64,000 nucleotides of DNA from Globodera rostochiensis (lineage: Eukaryota > Nematoda > Chromadorea > Rhabditida > Heteroderidae). The stretch spans positions 186,001-250,000 of the forward strand of contig JAEVLN010000004.1 of NCBI GenBank assembly GCA_018350325.1, in the 5' to 3' direction. Of the stretch, positions 54,017 to 64,000 are shown piece after piece; the first letter of the stretch is position 1, and every line of letters begins with the position of its first letter. The notes under the pieces are model-generated. The model had not been told where the DNA came from and made no database searches. It worked only from the letters and a program-made list of their open reading frames with translations. The position numbers were made by a program, and so were the translations under genes.

Positions 54017-55825
54017 GCAGCTGCCAATAAGAATCATTTGTTGGTGCGCCTTTTCAAAGAGACAGAAATGTCGTTGACAGACGTTTGAATGTCCGGGACT
54101 GAAATATATGGAGCAATGGTTGGCCTCATTTTCAACTTTTTAGCCTATGATTCAAATCCTAGACAAGCGGACTTTAGTATAGACGAAGGCTTGATGGACG
54201 CCATTGGGGCTTGTTATTCAAAGATATGTGGAAGGTCTTCAGACCGGCGGAAATGACGATACGGATGAAGCAACATCCGACTAAACGAAAATTGCTTATT
54301 TAATTGTTTCTAACATTACTGCATATCATCAATTTTGATTTTCTATAAACTAATTCGTATGAAAGCCTATATGTATGAGTGATTTTCCCCATTTTTTAAT
54401 CAGTGGTTAATGAGTCCCCAGTCAAAGACACTTCAGTCTTCCATGTTTGGTCGAGTGGCTTACCTCGGTGAAATTAATTTCGACAGAAATTCGTCAGTGG
54501 CCAATTTGGACGTCCTTTATTCTTCACATTGCTGGTCAAATACCATAAGGAAAACCTATTTATGCAAAATGCTCGAGATAACAAACGGCGGGTAGAGGTC
54601 ACAACAGCAGCATCTCAATGTGAATTTGCAAACAAACACTGCCGGAGTTGGCCGTTGATCATGACAGTGCCGGCGCTTCTTCTGAACAAGCAGTGATTGC
54701 ACACGCCCCGCGGGGATGGACTTCCTTCTGTTCGGCGGAAATGTAGGCACTCAAAAACCCTATTTAAAAGTGTTAGTCAATTAGAAATCATTAGTTTTAA
54801 AATATTCCCATATCCATCCGTATCCGAATATATCCGCGGATACCCATGACCACCCCTCTGCTGCTGGTCAGATTCCAAGGCAACATTTTGCCGGGGGCAA
54901 ATATTTGCTTTCTCACAATTCTTTGGGTCATTTTGCCGGGGGGCAAATAAAACAATTCAAATTATGATAAAGAGATTAATTCCCAAAAGTGAATGAATAT
55001 GTTCGTTCATCCCCCGCCTTTTGGGTCAACATTTTCCCAAAGTGACTGACGTCCATTCTTCCTTCCTCTTTTCTTCCGATCAACACCGACGACTTTTGAC
55101 TTTGATCAGCAGATGATTTTTCATCCAACCCGAATATGTATGGTTCTTGAAGCAAAGGCTTGAATCTCTCGAAAATGTGTAGTGTGCTTATAAGTCATCT
55201 AGACACGGCAAAATTCGAGCATATTTCAAGATTTTATGTGCATTTTTTTGGACTCCCTAGCCATCATAGTTGGAGAGTTGTGATTTTCGGGCGTTTTTGG
55301 ATGTTATAAAATTGGTTGCGTAGCTCAAAAATTACAAGTATTATTCGGGGCGCCGACATTTCATACATACGACATTTCATACACCGACATTTAATACACG
55401 CGAGATTTCATACACTAAGCAAACGACACTTCATACATGAACCCAAAATACGGCACTCATACATACGACATTTCATACACTAAACAAAAATATGATACTA
55501 TGAAATGTCGCGTGTATGAAATGTCATCCTGCCGTATTATCACCTTACAAGCTTGCGGTCCGGATTTGTTTTTGACACGAATTGTATATGTGAAAATTTG
55601 CAATTCATTGTCCTCCTTCAATAAGCACATGATTAGTGAATGAATGCCAAAAATAATATTGATTAATATAAATATGGAAATAATAAAAATATTCATTTCT
55701 TCCAAGGCTTACACCTTCTCACTCCAAAAAGCTTCAGAAAGAAATTTCGGGTAACTTTTTTATATTTTTCATTGAATTAAAAATTAATTTTGCACTCAAA
55801 TTTTGTTTTTTGTTCGCAAATTGGC
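54017..55825. other. Intergenic; upstream region of secreted gene D
   Basis: 54400-54440 has a CCCAGTCAAAGACACTTCAG scrap of the 49188 element. 54880-55145 matches the upstream region of gene A in inverted orientation (TTTGCCGGGGGCAAATATTT, ATCCCCCGCCTTTTGGGTCA). 55345-55540 has ACATTTCATACA repeats. 55600-55825 resembles the A and B 5' flanks (AGCTTCAGAAAGAAATTTCG). No other gene recognised. Confidence 0.55.
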
Positions 55826-57594
55826 ATGAAATTGTACGCTTTTGTGCTAATTGGCCTTGCCATTTTGGCTTTGTCAGCAATTTGTAAGGCCGGGAAGAAG
55901 GAGGAGGAGGCAGTGAAAGATGAGGTCCACCCAATGGATGTTGCTTATGATGCAATGTATGCACAAGTGAAGCGGAAGGTACCGTTCTGTTTGTTTTGGT
56001 CACTTTGTCTGTCCAACCCCATTGGACCAAATTTGGTGCGTCCCATCCAAAAGTTCGACACTTTGTCCTTCAAATTTGTCGTCACTTTGTCTGATTCGAA
56101 CATTTTTTATTTTCAAAATTCGTGATCGGCACTTCAAAATACGCCACCATCTGTTTTGAAGACAAATGGGCTGCCAAGGCGCAATGTGCGCGATAAGCCT
56201 CAAAAATTGATCAAAAGCTTCTGATCACTTTTGCTCAAAATAATTGTTCAGTAGCAATTTTTTTTGTCAGAATCGTGGGAAAGCGTGGACGCAAGATGCA
56301 GCGCAGACTATGGGGTGGAACACTCAGCATTACCCTGATGGTCAGCTGAAGAAACAGAAACATCACGGAGAAGGTTATAAGTATTTTCTTTGCTTTAGGC
56401 CCTTTTGTTTTAACTTTGAAAAAATATTTTTTTCTGAAACAGAAACATCACGGAGAAGGTTATAAGATTTTCTTTGCTTTAGGCCCTTTTGTTTTAACTT
56501 TGAAAAAATATATTTTTTTAAACTTAATGGTCTACGAATTTAAAGTTTTAAACGCGTGTCAAAAAATTACGGCTGGCCCCGGCACCGACAACAATCCGTG
56601 CAAAATGGTTCGTTTTCATGTCAAAAGGTGATTTTGTATCTATTTTAGGTGCTAAAAAATAAAACCTAAAATAGGTATAGGTGCAAAAAACTCGATGAAA
56701 AACGATCCGAGTCTCGGAAACTTTCGTGTACCAAAGCATCCCTAAGTTTTATACACCCTATTCAGAAAGAGGATACGACACCGTATGGGCAAGAGCCGTC
56801 CTCAAACCCGTCGGATACGGTAGGTTATCAGCATGGTGTGAACTCGGTTTCCGTCTTATATCGAGTCTCGGAAAATTTTGGGTGTCAAGCAATCCCGATT
56901 TTACAAAAACCGGGCCTGGGTCGAAAAACCTGGATCGGGATCCCGATTTTACAAAAACCGGGACTGGGATTGGGATCCCAAAAGCTGGGATAATCCCGCC
57001 CGATCTCGACCGGGATCCCGATCCGGCCATAAGCATCCCTATGTTTTATACACTCGATTCAGAATGAAGATACAACATTGAAGGGGCAAGGATCGAACTC
57101 AAACCCGTCGTATACGGTAGGTTATCAGCATGGTGTGAACTCGGTTTCCGTCTCATATCGAGTCTCGAAAAAGTTTGGGTGTCAAGCATCCCTAATTGAT
57201 ACACCGTTCAGCATGATTATACGACACCGTATGCGCAAGAGCCGTCCTCAAACCCATCGGATACGGTAGGTTATCAGCTTGGCGTGAACTCGGTTTCTGT
57301 TCAAATCTCGAACATTTGGGCGTCAAGATCCCTAATTGATACGCCGTTCAGCATGATTATACGACACCGTATGGGCAAGAGCCGTCCTCAAACGCGTCGT
57401 TTCAGAAAAACGATGATATGGAATCGCAGGGGCAAGCGCCGTACTCAAACCTGCTGCCGGCGATAGATTATCATACGAACGAATATGAGGATAATGAGTA
57501 TTGGTACGGGACGCATCACCCTGATGATACGCTGATACTGCCGCATCATGGAAATGATTATAATTGGGAATATGGTCAAATGAAGAGTGAATGA
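55826..57594 (+). CDS. Secreted-family gene D with duplicated 54-nt microexons (about 240 aa)
   Basis: Exons: 55826-55978, 56271-56373, 56546-56607, 56766-56819, 57063-57116, 57212-57265, 57352-57594; every junction is in phase. Exon 1: signal peptide MKLYAFVLIGLAILALSAIC, then KAGKKEEEAVKDE. Exon 2: NRGKAWTQDAAQTMGWNTQH. Exon 3: LNACQKITAGPGTDNNPC. Then three 54-nt phase-0 exons, KEDTTPYGQEPSSNPSDT, NEDTTLKGQGSNSNPSYT, HDYTTPYAQEPSSNPSDT, and a last exon that opens with a fourth such unit fused to QGQAPYSNLLPAIDYHTNEY, the counterpart of exon 2 in gene B, and ends YGQMKSE. It lacks the basic tail of A to C. Intron 1 matches the GTACCG intron of the family. Exons 2 and 3 rest on splice phase only. 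Function unrecognised; predicted secreted. Confidence 0.75.
56346..56520. repeat. About 85-bp direct duplication in gene D
   Basis: GAAACAGAAACATCACGGAG to TTTAACTTTGAAAAAATAT occurs twice in tandem, duplicating the end of exon 2 with its donor; the second copy has lost the downstream GTATT. Confidence 0.88.
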
Positions 57595-59311
57595 ACATCA
57601 TCTGCTGTTGTGATCACTTTTCACAATTATTGTTGCTAAAGCTCCTCCATTTTTGTTGAAACGCATAAAAATGCTAGAGCATAGTTCGCCCTCCGGCAGG
57701 AATCGGGCCCGGGGGATGCTCGTAATTACGGTTGCTCAGGGCTCCGATCGGGTTAACACAATTCCCAAGGACAGACATGTTGAGTTCCAAGGACATAACA
57801 GAAAACTTTGGCCAAATCCAAGGACTAGGGCTGCCATTTATGCACGTTTCCGTGAATTTTCCACGTTTTGAGGTTTTTGTCACGTTTTTTAAAGCTGTCA
57901 CGTTTTTTAAAGCTGTCACGTTTCTCGTCCTACATTTTTTGAACTCAAAAAGGAAAATGGTTGGTAATGTATGCGCAACGCTTCTTTTGGAAGTTTTTGC
58001 TTTGTACGTAATTAAAAGGGTATTCGCTATCATACCTTTAACTTTTGAATTTTCTTTCTCACAATTCTCTGGGTCAACATTTTGCCGGGGGCCATTTTGC
58101 CGAGAGCAAATGATTGCTTTCTCACAATTCTTTGGGTCAACATTTTGCCGGGGGCCATTTTGCCGAGAGCAAATGATTGCTTTCTCACAATTCTTTGGGT
58201 CAACAATTTGCCGGTGGTAAATAAATCTTCAAATTATGATAAAGAGAGAGATGAGAGATTAATTTCCAAAGTGAATGCCCCCGCTTTTGGGTCAACATTT
58301 TCCCAAACTGACGTCCATTCTTCCTTCCTCTTAAATCTAACACATAAATCAAACGCTTTCGAAGTATGTACAACAATTGATTTGAGCAGTTTCCTAACAA
58401 AATGATAAAGGATTCAGCAGTCTGTATGACAATGTACACAAAAGTTATGAGCTAAAAATTTCACTCAGATATTAACCGGACAAAGTGCGTACAAATTTTT
58501 GCTTTTTCAAATTTAAACCGGCTCAAAACCCGGTTTAAATACTCACTCCAATAACATTTTGCTTGTTCTATCATTTTTTTAGATTTTTTAATGGAATTTG
58601 TTAGGAAAATTGGTTCGAAAACTACAAATTTTGCAAAATAAAAGCCCCCCCCCCCTGTGATCCAGGACTTGAAGAGGCTAAAAAATAATGTCACATGTGG
58701 AATTACAAGAGTGTGTATACGGTACGTCATTTGTTTGTTGTTATTTGTCTGCACATTCTTATTGTTGTTGTTACCCAGTCCAATTGAAGGGTTTATTCTT
58801 TGTTGCTTGTTTTTATTTATTGGGCGTGTATTTTTGGTAGTTTTATTATTTTGAGTCGGGTCGTACCCGTCCGGCCCGAGTCGGGTTATGTAGGTGATAC
58901 AATATTAATTTTATTCAAATTTACTTGTAAGATTTAGCGTTGCCGAATTGTCCCCGAGCAAAATTCTAGCCTTAATTACAGGGGCCCCCATATGTCCTTG
59001 AATGGCAAGGACAGCCAATTGAAAATGGCCCCTCGATCTTAAAAATAGAAAATGTCTCTATTTAAAAATGTCCTTGAAAATGAAAAATTTGGCGTGAGTG
59101 TAAAGTTTTGTTGCCAACCGGGTTGCCTTGTGGTTTGAAAAATTTTGAGTCGACCTTCGAGTCTAAAACACCTTAAGTTTGAGTATTTTTTAAACAATGT
59201 CAAATTTCCTTTTAAGGAAATTTATGAAATTTGGACAGAAATAAGTGAATGATTTCAGCTACAAACTGTCTGTTTTAGCATCTTTCAAAATCAACCCAGA
59301 ATAAAGCCACA
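57595..59311. other. Intergenic, dispersed repeats
   Basis: 57740-57810 is an inverted relative of 23000-23045 (CTCCGATCGGGTTAACA; AGGACAGACATGTTGA). 57830-57930 has TAGGGCTGCCATTT and CACGTTTTTTAAAGCTGT repeats. 58060-58205 has a 62-bp repeat with TTGCCGGGGGCCATTTTGCC in two units, related to gene A/D upstream DNA. 59210-59311 is the BTB 5' flank. No other gene seen. Confidence 0.5.
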
Positions 59312-61328
59312 ATGGCTAATATTTATGACGATTTTATTATTGTTGACGAAAAACTGACCACCGATTTCAAATTTCAAAATGACTGTAAAAGATGTAATCG
59401 TCTTCACGTATGCTACCACATCAATTCGCAATTCAGTGACCTGACTGCGTTTGCTGAACTGTAATTATATTTAAGTTTTCTAAGCTTATTTTCACCATTT
59501 TCAGCGAGTTTACGACGTCCAACCGGGCGGAATTCTTGCAAATCAAAAACATTGCTTCACATTCAACGAATGCGTCGGGGCCGTTGGCACAAATTGTTCC
59601 ATGGAAATGGGAAGAAGGAAGCCAAAAAATTGAAAAAGTGAAATTTCGGGATTTTCAAAATTTACTGGAGAGACTGTGTAGAACCGGGCCTGGTGAAAAA
59701 GAGAATTTTGTTTGTCGCGCGTGTCGGCAGTCATCAGTCGTTTTCCAATAATTCCTTACGATTTATCCTCCAGAATGACGATTGAACAGTTTGAATTTAT
59801 ATCCTCAAGTTTTGAAACAATTTTTGATGGGGAGTGGGATACTTCTACCACATATAGTACCGTATATATTTCAACCTTCTCAGAAAGGGATTAGAGAGTG
59901 GGGGATTATAACAGGGTGGGGGATTAAAACAGTATATACGGTTAAAAAAAAACTATTATTTGCAGAATTTTTGTCCGACCGATCAAGCCTATTTTTGAGC
60001 TGCTAATTTATTATTATTTTTAGACCATTACACTCAACCGGGGCGAAACAGCGGACATCAGTTGCTACAATACAACTTCCATTGTTATCAGAATTCTCCA
60101 AAAGCGTGAAGTGATCGAGAAGTGAAATAAAAAATTTTTTAAATTAGAAAATACAATTTTTGACTTTTTTAGCCCGTGTCCGCCACTCAGCTCTCCGGAC
60201 GACGATTTGACCGTACACATCGGCGACCGACGGGTTACGGTGTCCGCCCATTGGCTGATGTTCGTCTCGCCTATGGTCAAACGGATGCTCAGCGTGGAGA
60301 TGAAGGAGAAGCAGCAGCGGTCGCTCAACTTGGACGGCCATGACATCACGATGGAGCAGTTCATCCAATTCGTGGAGTCCATCTCCCTCAATGCTCTCCA
60401 TGGCCGAATTCTTCCAAATCGTGGGTGGACACGACAAAAAATGAGTTTTTGAATTAATTTGACGGGTTTAGCAACAAATGTGCTCGTCCTGCTCAAGTGC
60501 CGATTACTTCCAGATCGATTGGTTGAAGGAGCGATGCGAGGCACATGAAAAGAGTGGTGGCAGTTCATTGAAAATTCTTAGGTTATTTGAATCGAAAAAT
60601 TCCCGATTTAACCGGTTCGGAACCGCTAACCCTATCTCCCGCCGAAGGTCGACTTGGCCCAATTCAAAAACTTTCCCGAGGTTGGCTCTCAAAGAAAAAT
60701 GCCGGGACGGTTAAAATGGGGTCTGTTGGCACGGATTTAAGAAAAAAAAAAGCTGTTGGAAATTCAATCCAACATTTTCAAGGAGAGTCATAAAAATAAT
60801 GCACCCCTAATTTCTTTTGGGTTTTTGAAACCGTGTAACACAGCATTTGATGTTTCACGTCAGAGCGAGGGATTATATTAAGGATTATTAGCTATGTATT
60901 TTTGCCTTTAGCTGCTTTATTAGCGGACCGGTCGTTGTTGAATTTGATCAGTCCATTCGTTAAATCTTCAAAAAAATTACCTCATTCTGCAAAAAAATAA
61001 TTGGATTTTTCAAGATCCAAATCGGCAAATTTTCAAAATCCAAGAATAGATACGGCCCTGGTCTCGGGAGAACACAAAAATACTGCTGATTTCGATTACT
61101 TAGTCTAAATCCGAAAACTTTTCCGTACTGTTCGTTTAGGGGCTTCTCTTCCTTCTCAAATCTAAGTTTTGAGAAAAAAAATTTACACAAAATTTTGCGT
61201 CAATTTAGAATTTCTTTCTGCGCCGTTTGAATGCCGACAAATTGAGAGAGTTTTTGAGGGCAAATCATGAACAGCTGTTGGCGTCCATTAGCAAAGAGTT
61301 TTGGGTCGAGCTCGCCATGCGACAGTAA
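59312..61328 (+). pseudogene. BTB-domain gene, decayed paralogue of 39851-41412
   Basis: Exons align one to one with the intact gene: 59312-59460 (MANIYDDFIIVDEKL), 59505-59637, 60024-60121, 60173-60420 (BTB core, DDDLTVHIGDRRVTVSAHWL), each with identical or compatible lengths and phases. The fifth exon from 60472 has a 2-nt deletion just after TNVLVLL relative to LELLALADYF, which breaks the frame; sequence homologous to the intact gene then stops after GAGGCACAT, replaced by unrelated DNA. The last exon survives at about 61231-61328 (ANHEQLLASISKEFW, stop). A mariner-like MITE sits in intron 2. A shorter protein from exons 1 to 4 could still be made, but the BTB fold would be incomplete. 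Confidence 0.82.
59858..59942. mobile_element. TA-flanked MITE in intron 2 of the BTB pseudogene
   Basis: TACCGTATATAT at left, AACAGTATATACGGT at right, interior GGGGGATTA repeats and AACCTTCTCAGA. Same family as 47809-47943; the flanking TA is worn on the right. Confidence 0.72.
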
Positions 61329-61529
61329 AGAGGCGCCATGGGTTTTATAATGAGAATTTTTTATGAAATTCAAACTTTAATCGACAAATTGTCTTTTCTT
61401 ACCATTTTCTCATTATTTTATCCTGCCCCTTTTGAGGCTATTTTTTGACAAAAACGCATAAAATTGAAATGCAATTCAAATGGATTTCTAATTTTCTGCT
61501 ACTTTTACTTAAATCGGACTTCTTAATGG
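61329..61529. other. 3' flank of the BTB pseudogene
   Basis: Resembles 41413-41560 (CATTTGTCTTTTC-like, GAAATTCAAA) and leads into the minisatellite. Confidence 0.5.
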
Positions 61530-62125
61530 TTCCAACTTTTCCTTTGGGAATTGTCCCAACTTTTCCTTTGGGAATTGTTCCAACTTTTCCTTTGGGAATT
61601 GTCCCAACTTTTCCTTTGGGAATTGTCCCAACTTTTCCTTTGGGAATTGTCCCAACTTTTCCTTTGGGAATTGTCCCAACTTTTCCTTTGGGAATTGTCC
61701 CAACTTTTCCTTTGGGAATTGTCCCAACTTTTCCTTTGGGAATTGTCCCAACTTTTCCTTTGGGAATTGTCCCAACTTTTCCTTTGGGAATTGTCCCAAC
61801 TTTTCCTTTGGGAATTGTCCCAACTTTTCCTTTGGGAATTGTCCCAACTTTTCCTTTGGGAATTGTCCCAACTTTTCCTTTGGGAATTGTCCCAACTTTT
61901 CCTTTGGGAATTGTCCCAACTTTTCCTTTGGGAATTGTCCCAACTTTTCCTTTGGGAATTGTCCCAACTTTTCCTTTGGGAATTGTCCCAACTTTTCCTT
62001 TGGGAATTGTCCCAACTTTTCCTTTGGGAATTGTCCCAACTTTTCCTTTGGGAATTGTCCCAACTTTTCCTTTGGGAATTGTCCCAACTTTTCCTTTGGA
62101 AAGTGTTCCAACTTTTCCTTTGGGA
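61530..62125. repeat. Highly uniform 24-bp minisatellite, about 24 copies
   Basis: The unit is CTTTTCCTTTGGGAATTGTC plus CCAA, almost without variation except at the edges. It contains the interrupted palindrome TTGGGAATTGTCCCAA. Frames on both strands are open; no start, splice or family evidence for coding. Confidence 0.96.
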
Positions 62126-62748
62126 AGTATTTTTTAAAAAAATCACATGTTGAAATCAAAAAGATATGATGGCATATCGTGGTCAGCGACCTCGATAACC
62201 ACCGACGAGTGAGGAATTTTGGTGTTTCGTGTTAGTCAATGAAATGTGATCTTGCCATCAGCGTATCAAATAACATATTTTCAGACCATTTTTAGAACAA
62301 AAATTCTTTCAAAAATGTTGACCGAAAGGATCCCCCTTATGGTTTTTGGCCAACTTTGAGGGGCTATAGCTTTCTTCATAGTTGAGTCCGCGCAAAAATT
62401 TTTGCAGATTTGTGCGTTAGGCTTAGAGAGGAGTCGATTGGTTTATGAATTTCTCGGATTCGTTCAGAACGATATAAGGTAAAAATTCCATATATTCCTA
62501 TTAAAAATATCATTTTGTGCGTCTGCCTCTACTGCTTTTGGGTTGCATTACCATACCCACTCTTTACCATGAGAGATTATTTTCCATCTACTTATAGTGG
62601 GGGGGGGGGATTATTAGAGGGTGGGGGATTGTTAGTGTGGGATTATTTTTCAAATTGTTTGTCGATATCAGGAAAATTCTTAACTTTTTCCACCCAATTT
62701 CCATACTTCAGCTGGCGAACTTTTTTTGAGAAAAAAACCACCCCTTTG
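62126..62748. other. Intergenic; repeat scraps
   Basis: 62270-62345 is the AACATATTTTCAGAC dispersed repeat. 62560-62650 has GGGGGATTATTAG units of the mariner-like MITE family without clear ends. No gene. Confidence 0.5.
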
Positions 62749-62749
62749 T

Positions 62750-62780
62750 TTTGCATAAATTCGTCATAAATATTAGCCAT
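62750..62780 (-). pseudogene. First-exon scrap of the BTB family
   Basis: Minus strand ATGGCTAATATTTATGACGA reads MANIYDEFM, preceded by CACA as in the other two genes; similarity ends after about ten codons. A duplication remnant. Confidence 0.5.
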
Positions 62781-62790
62781 TGTGACTTTG

Positions 62791-63078
62791 ACCCCCAACT
62801 CGTTCCCGGCCAATTCGTTCCACCCCAACTCGTTCCGCTTTTCAACTGTTTTTTCGTTATAACTTCTTTTAAAGCTAACCAAATCTTTTTAGTATTACTC
62901 GAAAGCTTAGGAGGAGGAGAATAACTTTTTTGAGATTTGGCTAATCGCTTAGCTTTTGCTTTTGTAAGCGTCTCCTTCTCCTAAGCTTTTGAATAATACA
63001 AAAAAGGTTTGATTTGGTTGGCTTTGAAAGAAGTTAGAACGAAAAAAAACTACTGAAAAAGGGAACGAGTTGGGGTCC
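62791..63078. mobile_element. Foldback element with AACTCGTTCCC ends
   Basis: ACCCCCAACTCGTTCCCGGC at left, GGGAACGAGTTGGGGT at right; arms include TCGTTATAACTTCTTTTAAA, AGCTTAGGAGGAGGAGA and their inverses. The left end already shows three tandem CAACTCGTTCC motifs. Confidence 0.87.
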
Positions 63079-63334
63079 GTCCGTCCCCCCCTATTGTTTT
63101 ATATTTCGTCCAACCAAAAAATGCAATGTAAAATTTGTGAAAATTTTAATGTTCGCCTTGGGGGTGGTATTAAACCAAAAGCCACGACCAATAATTTCAA
63201 GAATATTTAAAACAATCCATTTCGAAGGCAGAAAGTTGTCGTTGACAGACGCTTGAATGTCCGGGACAGAAATCTGGGATAAGACACAAACATTGGGGGG
63301 GGGGGCCTAATCATTCGCCGTCTTATGGAGTTTG
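63079..63334. other. Intergenic, no gene seen
   Basis: No recognisable feature; a GTTGACAGACGCTTGAATGT scrap also occurs near 54075. Confidence 0.5.
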
Positions 63335-63490
63335 TCGCACACGTCGTCGATTGCAAACCGTCCAACGCAGCCAATCAGCACGTGACAACATGGCACGCGT
63401 GCGTGCGCCCTCTGGCCCCGCCTATTTTTTGGCCCGCATAAATATACGGCCCACTCAAGCCAAATGCATTCAGTCTTCACTTTTCCACTA
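63335..63490 (+). promoter_or_regulatory. Dispersed promoter-like block, copy 6 (plus strand)
   Basis: ACGTCGTCGATTGCAAACCG, CAACGCAGCCAATCAGCACG, TGACAACATGGCACGCGTGC, CCCCGCCTATTTTTTGGCCC, GCATAAATATACGG, then ATTCAGTCTTCACTTTTCC. It keeps CCAAT box, E-box CACGTG, GC element and TATA in the order of copy 5. Confidence 0.6.
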
Positions 63491-64000
63491 ACATTTAACT
63501 CCTCAGTCTTTGCTCATCCCTTCCCCCTTTTGAATGTTTGCTTTATTGTTCCTTTTCTTCCTCTTTTTGTGCCCGTCAGTAGCCCCTCTTCCTTCCTTAC
63601 ATTTTGCCCAACGAAAGCCCCACCATTCAATTTTTCCTTCCATTTTCTCACATTCTCTCTCTCTCACGTGCATTGACAAAAATAGAAACAGTTGGCTTTT
63701 CGTTCTCTGGTTCTGCTGCTGGTGCATGCGTGGCATGAAATATGGTTTAAAAGCCACACATTTTTCTTTTCTAGTAAAGTCTGAAGACAATTTTCGTGAC
63801 TGGCCATTAAGCGCTGCAACATACAGGGGGTATGGTGGGTTACTGTAGTGGGTTGTATTTCTTGACTGGATTTGGTTCTCAGTAAGTATTTGGTTGGCTT
63901 TGTTGGGTACTGTGCTGCCTATAGTATAAAAATCAATAAGTGCCAGCATAGGATAGCATAGGTGTACCAAAAAATAAATACATTTTTGAACATTTTGAGG
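63491..64000. other. Possible transcript below promoter copy 6; no protein recognised
   Basis: Pyrimidine-rich leader-like DNA (TCCTCTTTTTGTGCCC) similar in character to the DNA below copy 5. Short open stretches on both strands have no motif. It may continue outside the window. Confidence 0.3.

Noticed and set aside
61445..62159. Open frames of about 200-230 codons on both strands
   Set aside because: Pure 24-bp repeat without a coding context; all frames are open because the unit lacks stops.

Overview
The window is nuclear DNA of an animal with short introns, and several signals point to a nematode, most likely a plant-parasitic cyst nematode (Globodera or Heterodera type). The evidence is a MAGI-type PDZ scaffold with GT-AG introns plus one GC-AG intron (GC-AG introns are reported as common in cyst nematodes), BTB proteins of the nematode kind, a Six3/6 homeobox gene, a multigene family of small secreted proteins with internal repeats, and GC-rich exons in AT-rich introns. 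The species is inferred, not read from a marker gene.

Layout. 0.2-5.2 kb (+): 3' part of a MAGI scaffold gene, 14 exons, all phases consistent. 7.7-9.2, 21.0-22.6 and 46.7-48.9 kb (all -): three paralogues of an unrecognised coiled-coil gene sharing one exon-intron plan, the first two inside a larger duplicated segment. 11-14, 16-18 and 24.7-26.3 kb: three related duplicated segments, each with a promoter-like block and a relic of a PP2A catalytic-subunit exon; the third also carries a relic of an ISXO2/Merlin-type transposase. 27.2-28.4 (-), 33.7-35.3 (-), 41.9-43.3 (-) and 55.8-57.6 kb (+): four members of a secreted-protein family with related upstream sequence, strongly conserved introns and diverging, repeat-rich exons. 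30.7-32.5 kb (+): Six3/6 homeobox gene whose last homeobox exon is not found. 39.9-41.4 kb (+): intact BTB gene; 59.3-61.3 kb (+): its decayed paralogue; a first-exon scrap lies at 62.75 kb (-).

The rest is repeats. I count about twenty minisatellites (units of 17 to 96 bp, the largest about 66 x 24 bp) and many small inverted-repeat elements. Several of the latter have hAT-type ends (YARNG) and 8-bp target duplications that can be read directly; others are TA-flanked mariner-like MITEs or long foldback elements. Many minisatellites are built from motifs of neighbouring functional or mobile DNA: a 5' splice site (Six gene), an upstream promoter block (secreted gene C), a coding exon (secreted genes B and D, coiled-coil copy 2), or the end motif of the foldback elements.

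The most interesting system is the secreted family. One conserved signal-peptide gene has diversified by different routes at different loci: an intra-exon 96-bp repeat (B), tandem duplication of 54-nt phase-0 microexons (D), and a promoter-block repeat (C), while introns stay alike. This resembles the architecture of cyst-nematode hypervariable (HYP) effectors, but identity with HYP genes is not shown here.
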